In this document: positions 55,090 through 64,000 of the stretch, piece by piece | Position numbering within the stretch: the stretch's first letter is position 1 | Layout of the letters: each line of letters begins with the position of its first letter | Source of the DNA: Hirsutella rhossiliensis | Taxonomy: Eukaryota > Ascomycota > Sordariomycetes > Hypocreales > Ophiocordycipitaceae | DNA: 64,000 bases | Assembly: GCF_020360975.1 (NCBI RefSeq) | Contig: NW_025408668.1 | Span: 7,688,001 to 7,752,000, forward strand | Direction of reading: 5' to 3' | Program-made: the position numbers and the translations under genes | The notes under the pieces: model-generated | The model's database searches: none | Told to the model about the DNA's origin: nothing | What the model saw: only the letters and a program-made list of their open reading frames with translations

Positions 55090-56424
55090 ATGAGCAGCTT
55101 TGATGACACTGAAGATACATGGGAAGAACATGACAATAGCACCAACGATCACCCGGAACAATGGCAAGCAAGCCAAATGCTCTGTCAACAGGCATTCAAT
55201 CATTTGATCACAGGAGAAGACGTCTATCAGACGGATCAAACCGTTGTTCCAGCCTCGCAATTTATTATTGAAGATCGCTATTCAAGGGATAGATTCCAAG
55301 GTATCATGATCGACACAGGTGCAGCAACATTCTCCACAGCAGGATATTCTCAGTACATCGCCCTACAACGAGAAGATCCTTCTGTAGCTCTCGACAGCTC
55401 TACATCCGGCCAGGCCTCCATCAAATTTGGCAACGGCGACACGATTAACTCCTTGGCACAGTTGCCTAAAAACACCCTCGGAAGGATCACGTTCCACGTC
55501 CTTCAAACCCCAACTCCCTTTTTGCTCTGCCTTGCTGATATGGATCGACTTGGTATCTATTTCAACAACATCACAGATACCATCAATTGTACTAATCATT
55601 GTACTAATCGCCCTACAAGCATTCCAGTCGTACGCAAATGGGGACATCCCTGGTTCTTCCTTACGAAAGATGAAGAGTCCATCTCGTTTCTTACGGAAAC
55701 AGAGATTCGTACACTTCACCGACGCTTTGGACACCCAGCAGTCCCTAGGCTCCATCACCTCTTGAAGCAAGCCGGGCACAGTGACGTCTCGATAGACACA
55801 TTAGAGACTATCTCTAAGTTCTGTCACCACTGTCAAATGCACTCACAAGCCCCACGCCGCTTCAAGTTCACCCTTAACGATGATCAAGAGTTCAACTACG
55901 AAATCATCGTTGATGTGATGCACCTAGGAACACCACAACGCCCTGTTCTACACGTTGTGGACTCAGCTACTGCTTTCCAAGGAGCCAGATTTTTACCGTC
56001 AATGTCAGCTAAAGATACATGGGAGACCCTCCGGACCCTCTGGATCGACACGTATCTTGGACCTCCTGATACCCTCCGTCATGATGCAGGAACTAACTTT
56101 GCTTCTCTCGAATTCCGGAACGAAGCAAAGATTATGGGAATCAAATGCTCTCAAGTACCTGTTGAGACGCATTGGTCCATTGGAAAGATTGAACGCTATC
56201 ACGCACCCCTCCGACGCGCCTTTAACATCCTCCATGCTGAGATTGGCCACACCACTTCCGCCGAAACAGTCCTTCAAATGGCTGTTAAAGCAATCAATGA
56301 TACGGCAGGACCTGACGGTCTTGTGCCTACGTTGCTTGTTTCGGCGCATACCCTCGCGTATCTACAGACTCGCCCCCTTCCGCTTCTACCCTCAAAAGAT
56401 CGGAAGCTATGCAGAAAGCGATGA
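55090..56424 (+). pseudogene. Copia pol, protease and integrase part
   Basis: The longest intact piece, 444 codons. It contains the protease signature IDTGAA near 55,312, the integrase HHCC zinc region ('LHRRFGHPAVPRLHHLL' and CHHC near 55,830) and the integrase core with 'VDVMHLGTPQRPVLHVVD' and 'LRHDAGTNFAS'. It ends at a stop before the reverse transcriptase, whose linker continues in another frame. Confidence 0.88.
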
Positions 56425-56429
56425 AAATG

Positions 56430-58130
56430 CTCCGCCAACTCTCGGCAGAAAGACGAGTTAAGGATGCCCTCCATGCACGCAACGGCCCGAGCACGACAGA
56501 AGTGCTATCCCTCCCGCTGCAAAGTGAAGTTCGCGTTTGGAGAGAGAAGATTCTGATGGCATAATCACCTCTCCTGGTGACCCCTTCGAAGAATCCGATA
56601 ACAAAGAGATTACTGACCTCGTTGGCGCGGTGTATTCCAATTTGAACGATACGATCAAATGAGTCATGGAAACTATAGAATCTTTCGCTCTCGAATGGTT
56701 CGTGAAGTCAAAGGAATCAACACTAAGCCCTACGAAAAGTCTCGACTTGTTATTCAAGGACATAACGACTTTGAGAAGACCACCCTCCTGACGCAATCTC
56801 CGACAATTCAACGCGTTAGCCAGAGACTCATCCTCGCTATTGCCCCGGACTTCTTCAAAACTACGGCATAACCCTCTCCCTCCGTGATATCACTCAGGCA
56901 TACCCGCAATCCCAGACCAAGCTTTCCGGACCATTCTTACGTATTTGCCCACGGAACTACAAGGCAAATACCTAACGGAACAATTATTCGTGTTATTAAG
57001 CCCCTGTACGGTATCGCAGAAGCCGGAGTCCATTGGTTCCGCACATATCAGCAGCATCACCTCGAAAAGCTGGATATGTCTACCTCCACCTATGACTCCT
57101 GCCTACTGATTTCGAATACTGGCCCTGACACGCTCGGTATTGTTGGAATGCAAACTGATGACACCCTCATCCTTGGAACGAACAACTTTTCTACCCGTGA
57201 AGAAGAAGAGCTAAAAAGGCAGAATTTCGTTCCAAGCCCAAGACTGACATCACATACGGAACAACGGTTGACTTTAATGGTGCAAGACTGACGTTGCTGA
57301 ATAATAACCCCTTAAGAAAGGATCCTTTACTTCAACAGAAGGGACAAGCAGCAAAATGACCACCATTGACCCTAAAGCAATTGATCGTCACCAGCGCTAC
57401 GTTGAGGAACGAGCGCGAGCCTCATACATTGCTTCAATTGCTCAACCGGAAGCTTCTTTCGATGTTTCAGTCGCCGCCCAAGTACAGACCCCTGAGGATA
57501 AAGATTACGCAATTTTGAACAAGCGACTGCAATGGCAAATGGATCACCAACTACGTGGCCTCACGTACAAACCAATTGATCTAGCTACTGCAAAGCTGAT
57601 GGTTTTCACCGATGGTTCTTTCGCAAACAACAAGGACTTATCCTCCCAACTAGGATTCGTCATTACCCTCGTTAACGAGACAAACCACAAAGAAAAACAG
57701 TTCGAGATTAGTGGTAACATCGTACACTGGAGTTCAACAAAGTGCAAACGTGTTACCCGTAGCGTCCTAGCATCAGAGATCTACGGTATGGCCAACGGAT
57801 TCGACATAGGCATCTCCCTTGCGATGACTATGAAGATAATTACGGAACGACTCAACCTTCCTCCTATCCCTCTCATCGTCTGTACGGATTCGTACTCTCT
57901 ACGAATGCCTAGTCAAGCTCGGTACGACGAAGGAAAAACGATTGATGATTGATATCATGGCCCTTCGCCAGTCATACGAGAAGAGAGAGATAACAGATAT
58001 TCGTTGGATCAACGGCGCAGACAACCCAGCAGATGCAATGACGAAAGCATCACCAAACCGAGCCCTGGAACGCTTCATCGATACCAATAGTCTGACAATT
58101 CGAGTCGAAGGATACGTACAACGTTCCTAA
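56430..58130 (+). pseudogene. Copia pol, reverse transcriptase and RNase H part, broken
   Basis: Fragments in several frames. The reverse-transcriptase part includes 'KSRLVIQGHNDFEK', 'LTQSPTIQRVSQR', 'KPLYGIAEAGVHWF' and the catalytic 'QTDDTLIL' at about 57,150-57,174. RNase H has 'VFTDGSFANN' near 57,603 and the C-terminal 'WINGADNPADAMTK' near 58,005. Stops at 56,871, 57,291 and 57,952 separate the pieces. Confidence 0.85.
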
Positions 58131-58344
58131 CCGCTCCTTATCCCTATGATCAAATGATTGCTCCTATCAGGAAGACCCTTCACTTCTTCCCCGATATCTA
58201 CAGCTAAGAACAAGACGTCGGACCCACTTTTGGCAATAATGACACACGCCCTCACGGCACATTCCTTCACGGCCTTAACGCTACTATCCTTTAGACCCGT
58301 TCAAGGTGTTGCTGTGCTTCTCACAGCAAAAGAAGAGTTGCCTG

Positions 58345-58544
58345 TGTAGGAATGTATCTATCTAGTGGTGTGACCAACCATGGTTGGCACGTGACCCGTA
58401 CGGTCACGTGTGCGGCTGAGGCAGCGTGCCCCCTTTCTCCACGCTGGCCTCTGCCTCCTTAGATAGAGAACAAGACGAATACAACATCACAGGTTAACCC
58501 TAGTACCGTCTCATTGCAGCAGCTGCCGCAGGTGCCTACCCACA
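58345..58544 (+). repeat. Copia 3' LTR
   Basis: 200 bp, matching the 5' LTR except for two one-base deletions. It is preceded by the purine-rich stretch AGCAAAAGAAGAG, a candidate polypurine tract. Confidence 0.93.
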
Positions 58545-58610
58545 CTACTACTATTTTTTTACATAATTAAATATTATTTCTAGCTATATCTTATGCTATT
58601 CTATAGAATG

Positions 58611-58867
58611 TGTTACGGCCAGGCACATACGAGCCTTGACGGCTATAAAGATGTATTGGCACTATGAACGAAGACTCAAAGCTAAGGAGCAAGAAAGAAA
58701 GACTAGACTACACGACCGAGCTGGCCCTTATGTGCATATGCACGAGGTTACCTCAGCAGCGCTCAGGTAAGCACGAGGTCGCACGTGGGCACGTGATGCT
58801 GCTTGGGCACGTGACACTGGTGACGTTCTGCGCTGGTGTCTCTACGCTGGCGCGCAGGGTCGTGACA
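58611..58867 (-). repeat. Gypsy 3' LTR
   Basis: 257 bp with imperfect TGTTACG...CGTGACA ends. CACGTG occurs three times (58,782, 58,790 and 58,808). The reading strand begins TGTCACGACCC. Confidence 0.85.
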
Positions 58868-58929
58868 CTACCCCCCGTCTAAGGCCTTGATATGCGTATC
58901 AAGGTAGTCAGTCGTGGCGGCGGGTTCTT

Positions 58930-60406
58930 GGTTTCACGGCTTTCTCGGCTGTGTCATCATCGTCTCGTTCCTCGCAGCCCTCCTCCGCTGCAGCACATTC
59001 GATCCAGTATTGCAGGTTGACGGGTGGGCCTGCTGCGTCCGGATGTTCATCGTGGAATACCTTCAATGCTATTGGTGCGTTACGGAAATTCCTAGCCGGG
59101 TACCAGGTCTCATCAGGTCACATCCCTTCCATAAGACCTGGTATTCCAGTCGTCGACTCCTACCGGTTACTCGAGACTGCTGGACTTGATCAACCTCCCA
59201 CTCGGGTTCTCCGTTGATCTCCTCGGGTGGCGGAGGTGTCTGGATCTGCTGGGGCAAGGGGTTATCGGCTGCTTTTCGAAGACGGTCGGCGTGGAATAGG
59301 TTCTTCATTTTGTACGACTCGGGCAGCTGCAGTACGTAGCTATGACCGCGTTCTTCCAGGATTACGAACGGACCTGACCATTGGTTATCTAGCCGAGTAG
59401 TCGGAGCGTTCGTGGCGAAGCCTTTCCTGCTGAGAAAACTCGGTCACCGATGGCAAAGTCGGTTGGTCGTCGTTTCCTATTAGCCTGTTCCTTCTGACGT
59501 TCTTGAGCGGCGGTGGCAGCATTCCTGGCGTCTTCCTGGGTTTCCTGGGCGGTTTGCACAAGTTCCCTAGCTCTGGCGGCGGGTCCGGTGGCAGCGGTCT
59601 TGTCAGTCGGGGGCAGTGACAGGGGGTTCCGGATATCTCGGCCTAGGGCTACTTTTAACGGTGCCATGTCGATGGAAGAGTGCCAAGACGAGTTATGGGC
59701 GAAGTCGAGGGCGGGCAGCAGGGAACTCCAGTTGTCTTGATGCTTCGTCACGTAGAATCGTAGCTTTTGATCCAGGTATTGATTTGTGACTTCTACACCC
59801 CCTTGGGTCTGAGGGTGTAGGGAGCTTCCATGACGATGCTTCGTTCCGTGAGCCGGTTAATCTCTGCGAGGAAGGCAGAAATAAACTGTCCAGCGTTGTC
59901 AGAAATCCATACGAGGGCATACCGAAGAAACGATAGAGGTAGCGGAAGTAGCGGCTAGCTAAGACTTCTGCTGTATCGTTTTTCTTTCCTGGGAGCGTGG
60001 CGATAATCCGGCTTAGCTTGCAGACGAAGGTCCAAACATAGTCATATCCGTAACGGTCTTTCGGCATATCCTTCCCGTCACATTCGACGTGCTCCCAAAC
60101 AGAAGTCGGCACGGGCAGTGGATGGAGCAGTCCAGGGGTCTTGTCTCGAGGGGTTTTGTTGCGGCGGCAGTCGTGGCAGTTCCGAATATAACGACGGATA
60201 TCCTCCTTCATCCTTGGCCAGTAGAAGTCTCGTTGGAGCAGCTTGATTACCTTGTTCTGTCCGGCGTGAGCGAAGATCTGGGGCTCGTGGGCTTCGCGAA
60301 TGAGCGCGGTCTGAAGAAACGTCTGCTTGTCTGAGGTCTGGGCTGGTACGATCAGGTGTGTTCCATGGGTGCCGAGGTCTTGGAGGAGGTTCTCTTGGCG
60401 GATCAA
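58930..60406 (-). pseudogene. Gypsy integrase and chromodomain part, frameshifted
   Basis: Integrase starts at about 60,406 with MIRQENLLQDLG. The zinc-binding H..H and 'CHDC' are near 60,180, then the core 'WEHVECDGKDMPKDRYG'. The frame breaks near 59,910 and again before 59,751, where 'LDFAHNSSWHSS' and 'ALGRDIRNPLSL' resume. The chromodomain begins near 59,215 with 'EPEWEVDQVQQSR...LEYQVLWKG' and breaks again at about 59,110. Such chromodomains steer integration to particular chromatin. Confidence 0.8.
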
Positions 60407-61770
60407 CGAAACGAGTTCGGCTCCTTCGGGACCGAGTTCGGGTCTAGTTCTGGGCGGTCTTGATCGGGCGTCTGCTGTATCCCTTGGTCTTCTGGGGTCT
60501 GTAGGGCACTCGTGGCCCTCAGAACTAATGGTCTAGTAGGCTTAGGTTCGGGACTAAAGTTCTGAGGGGGCAGGTGGCCGGCGGCCGTAGGGTCTAGCGA
60601 GTCGGTCGCGAAGCCTAGCCTTTCCGGAGGATCAGGGTCACCGTGCGTTCCTCGGCTTCCCGGGCCTTTACGGTAGGAAGCTCGGCTGTCTTCCTGGAGG
60701 GCATCGGCGACTACGTTCAGTCGACCGGGGCGGTAGAGGAAACGGATGTCGAACTGGGCGAGAAAGTCGGACCATCTGATCTGTCGTACCGAGAGCAGGC
60801 GCTTCGTAGAGAAATGGACTAAGGCTTCGTGGTCGGTGATCACATCAAATTTCTGGCCTAAGAGCTCTGGGTAGAAGTGCTCTAGACTCTGTACGACGGC
60901 GAGGAGCTCTCGATCTTGGATTGGGTAGGCTCGCTCGGCCGGGGTCATGGTCCTAGAGAAGAATCCAACGGGCTTCCAGGTCCGATCAGGCTGTTCCTGC
61001 CATAGAACACCAGCTGTGGCATTCCGGGAGGCATCGGTCTCCAGTCGGGTCGGCAGTTCTGGTCTAAAGAAGGCGAGGACCGGGGCTTCGATAGCCAGGC
61101 GCTTGAGTTGATCAAATGCTTCGCGTTGCTCCGGGCCCATCACAAAGGCAACATCCTTCTTAAGCAACCGGTTCAAGGGTTCTGCCACTCCCGAGGCGTG
61201 GTAGCAGAAAACACGGATGAAATTGCATAGGCCAACGAATGATCGGATCGCGGTGCGGTCTCGGAGGTCTTCAAGCTTCCAGTCTTGTATCGATCGAACT
61301 TTCCGAGGGTCGACACTAAGGCCCACACCGGCTTCAAGCAGAACGCCGAGGTAGTCAACCTTGGTCACGTTAAATCTAGACTTCTTGATGTCTCCCTGGA
61401 GGTTGGCCTGATGGAGTCGCCAGATCACTTCTTGACAGTCTTTCCAGTGGTCTTCTTCTTTATCCGAGTAGATCAGGACGTCATCTGCGTAGGCGCTGGC
61501 GCACCGGTCGAGGAGATCGTGAAGCTGCGCGTTGATAAACTGCTGGAACCAGGCGGGACCTACCTTCAGACCGAACGGGAGGACTTTCCAGCGGAAAGTT
61601 CCGAAACGGGTGCGAAAGGCGGTCAAATACTCGGAGTCAGGGTCCATGCGGAGACGGTGGAAGGCCTGGATCACATCGATCTTCGTAAAGCGTTGAGCTT
61701 CACGGCAACCGAAAGCAGTACCTTCGAGGGACGGAGCGGGCGTGATGCGACTTTTAAGATGATCGTTCAT
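60403..61770 (-). pseudogene. Gypsy reverse transcriptase and RNase H
   Basis: An open piece of 455 codons with 'FTKIDVIQAFHRLRM', 'WKVLPFGLKVGPAWFQ', YADDVLIY and the RNase H motifs 'LETDASRNATAGVLW' and 'VITDHEAL'. The upstream part of the reverse transcriptase continues in another frame beyond a one-base shift near 61,870; the downstream integrase is in a third frame. Confidence 0.88.
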
Positions 61771-61868
61771 CCAACGGTAGTCGATGCAGAAGCGGCGGGC
61801 GGTCGTGTTCGGTTTCGGAGCGAAGAGGACGGATGCGGCGTGCGGACTCGGATCGGGCTCGATGAAGT

Positions 61869-64000
61869 CTATCTCCGGAGGTGATCGACAGTCTCTTTCT
61901 CTAGAGGCAGATACTTAACGGGCGTGCGGTACGATGGGGGTACTGTCGGCGAAAGAGGCTTCTCAAGCTCTAGGACTACATCGTGACCGGGTCGGCTCGA
62001 AGGTAGGGTGTGGGCCTCTTTCTTCGAGAAGAATCCCTCTAGATGGGTGAGCTGGGGCGGTAGACGACTACGGACACAAGCAACATGCTCAGGGTCTTCT
62101 CCTGAGGAACGGAATGCTTTGTCCCTGGTAGGTCTTCTGATCCGGGAGACTTTAGCAACGGTTCGAGCACTAGGGACGGTCTGGTCAAGGCCGGAGCTTG
62201 GCTCGAGCTGGACTGGATCCCGGGGCATCAACGGTTCGAGTTCGTTCCACTGTTCGAATCTCTCGTGAGACTCTACTTGGCAGACCAGGGCGTTAATCAG
62301 GGCTTGATCTTCGGAGGCTTGGACCGAGGCGACGGAGACGAAGTCGGTAGCAGGGGCGGTCGTGAGCTGAAAACGGACAGACTTCTTGGCAGACGGAGAC
62401 TTGGACTGAAACGACGGAGACGGAGTCGGTAACGGGGTCGGGACAGAGGCCGGAGGAGCTTGATCAGAGCGGCGCCAGTTCTTGTGGAGGATCCGGTAGC
62501 GTTTCTCCTCTTTCTCGAGCAGGCGGTTCCGCCTCTCAGCGTCGGCCTGGATCTTAGGGTCGATCCGACCCGAGAGCGGGGCTTGACGAGAGAGCTGGAT
62601 CGTCGGGGAGAACTTGGCGAGGCAGGAAGATCATCTGGCCAGATGATCTGTCGGGCGGCGCAGTCAAGTAGGAGGCGCTTCTCCGCATCCAGAAAAGACC
62701 GATAAAGATATCATGGCCACACTCAGCTATATCAAATGTCTCGTTTGCGAACGAACGGCCATCGATGACGAAAGTGGCGACCAGCTGTTTCTGGATATAG
62801 CCGGCTGGCTTTCCACGGAAGTCTTGGAGGGGAATCAGACTCGGGAGCTCCTTAATCTGGGCTCCGAGTCTTTGGGCGGCGGACTGGGCGAAGGTTGGGC
62901 TAACCAGCAAACGGGTTTCGGCTCCGGTATCACAGAGGGAGCGGGCAGGTAAGCTCACACCATCCACTTGGACTTGACTTGGCAGAGTGAATGACTTGCT
63001 AGACCTACTCGCCATCTGTGACACCTTAGGGACCATCAAGGAGTCTTGTGATGGTCCTATTCGTTTCCCGAATCCTGATCAGAGTCGTTGGCAGGGACAG
63101 GGACGGAGGCGACACGGGAGACAGCATGGGTGCGGTCGGGACACTCGCGAGAGAGGTGCCCTGTTTTTCCACAAATAAAGCAGGTGCCATTATCCCAATG
63201 GACCCTTTTCTCATCGTCGGTCAAGGCTCTGCCAGCATCACGCGAGGTGATAGGGTCGAGCCGGTCTTGTTCGGAGTCTTGGCGGTAGTCGGAGCAGTCT
63301 TAGTCGGCGCGCGGCGAGATCGGTCGGAAGAGCGGGAGTCCTGTGTCTGCCTCATACTCCTCTTCTGGCAGTGGACAGCGTCTTTAATGAACCCACAGAA
63401 AACCTCGTAGGTCACGGACTCGTCACGGGTCTTGGTCAAGAGGCTGTTATCTAGGTTGGCCGGGATGTGCTGCCACAAGGTATGCTTCATCTGGTCCTCG
63501 GGCACGACCGGTCGCAGTTAAGTAGTCAAATTCCGCAAGAAAGTCCACAATGTCGGTCTTCCCATTCACGGTAAACTGGAGGCGTTGCAGGCGGTCAAGA
63601 GCCTCGGAAAGCTCATTCGGATTGCCATAGGCGGACTCAAGGGCTTGGATCATCTCTGCCACTCCAGAGAAGGGTCGAGTGTCAGAGGAGAAGCGGGTTT
63701 CAAGTGCTCGGCGGGCTTTTCCCTCGAGCAGGTTATACAGACAGACCATCCGGCTGTTCTCAGTCCGGAAGGTTCGTACGTCTTCGTCAAATTTGTTCTT
63801 TATGCTCAGGATGAAGGAATGGAACTCGTCCTTCTTCCCTGAGAACGTCGCGGAGACCTTGATGCGCGATTTGGCGGCGTCGCTGTACTCGGGGTTCTTG
63901 CCCTCTGGGAAGGGGGCAAAAACAGGCCAGGCAGCTTTGCCTGTTGGTCGGAAGGCCGGGCCATTTGGGCCGGCAAAAGCAGTCGAGGGCTCCCGGTGCT
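61869..64000 (-). pseudogene. Gypsy gag, zinc knuckle, protease and pol linker
   Basis: Gag fragments end with CFICGKTGHLSREC (63,182-63,141), a perfect CCHC knuckle. The protease follows as 'LPARSLCDTGAETRLL' near 62,935. The linker to the reverse transcriptase is at 62,231-61,869 ('LPPQLTHLEGFFSKKEAH'). The pieces are in different frames, and the N-terminal gag lies beyond the window. Confidence 0.8.

Larger units (their letters stand above)
53025..58544 (+). mobile_element. Ty1/Copia LTR retrotransposon with near-identical LTRs
   Basis: The 5' LTR is 53025-53226 and the 3' LTR 58345-58544; both start TGTAGG and end ACCCACA. They differ by only two single-base indels. A 5-bp target duplication CTACT flanks the element (53,020-53,024 and 58,545-58,549). 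Domain order is Copia-type: gag with a zinc knuckle, protease, integrase, reverse transcriptase, RNase H. The polyprotein is broken by several frameshifts and stops, so this copy is not autonomous. CA and TG are frequent, so it has escaped RIP. Confidence 0.93.
58611..64000 (-). mobile_element. Chromodomain-type Ty3/gypsy retrotransposon, cut by the window end
   Basis: Minus-strand element. Its 3' LTR is at 58,611-58,867, preceded on the coding strand by the polypurine tract GACGGGGGGTAG (58,879-58,868). Reading from right to left: gag (beyond 63,200), CCHC knuckle (63,182-63,141), protease CDTGAE (62,935-62,917), reverse transcriptase YADDVLIY (about 61,491-61,470), RNase H, integrase and a chromodomain. 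The 5' LTR lies outside the window. There are several frameshifts and no sign of RIP. Confidence 0.92.

Overview
The window is nuclear DNA of a filamentous ascomycete, most likely a Sordariomycete of the Hypocreales type; this placement is an inference. The basis is short introns (51-95 bp, one of 365 bp), orthologues of Rad17, Rtg2 and an Ipa1/UBE3D-type E3, a Zn2Cys6 regulator, and strong repeat-induced point mutation (RIP) at the left edge. No bacterial gene, operon or CRISPR array is present.

Layout. (1) 1-8,643: two transposon relics saturated by RIP, a Ty3/gypsy element (minus strand, cut by the window start) and a Mutator-like element (MULE, minus strand) of about 4.05 kb. CA and TG are almost absent, so start codons have disappeared. 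(2) 8,755-51,439: an intact gene island with eleven protein genes: rad17 (-), a questin-oxidase-like gene (-), a HECT-like E3 (+), a SNF2-family ATPase (+), an F-box protein (+), a small Cys-rich protein (-), a large unrecognised protein (-), a Zn2Cys6 regulator (+), rtg2 (-), a second unrecognised low-complexity protein (+) and a tandem C2HC zinc-finger protein (-). Exon boundaries were assigned by eye from GT/GC-AG signals, frame continuity and family conservation. Two long gene-free stretches (29.9-36.8 kb and 40.9-45.6 kb) hold only promoter or UTR-like and low-complexity sequence. (3) 52,441-64,000: a second transposon zone: a 384-bp terminal-inverted-repeat element sharing ends with the MULE, an AT-rich remnant, a Copia element with near-identical LTRs and a 5-bp target duplication inserted in that remnant, and a chromodomain-type Ty3/gypsy element (minus strand) running off the window end.

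The genes look like housekeeping functions (DNA-damage checkpoint, chromatin or DNA remodelling, ubiquitin ligation, retrograde signalling, transcription) and do not form an evident pathway or biosynthetic cluster. The main signal is in the transposons: an old, RIP-saturated layer on the left and a younger layer on the right that escaped RIP yet carries frameshifted polyproteins, plus a small element that ties the two sides through shared inverted-repeat ends. I found no convincing wholly new system. The most useful leads are the sharp RIP boundary 0.3 kb from rad17, the MULE-related short element, the GC-AG intron in the SNF2 gene, and the two large unrecognised proteins.
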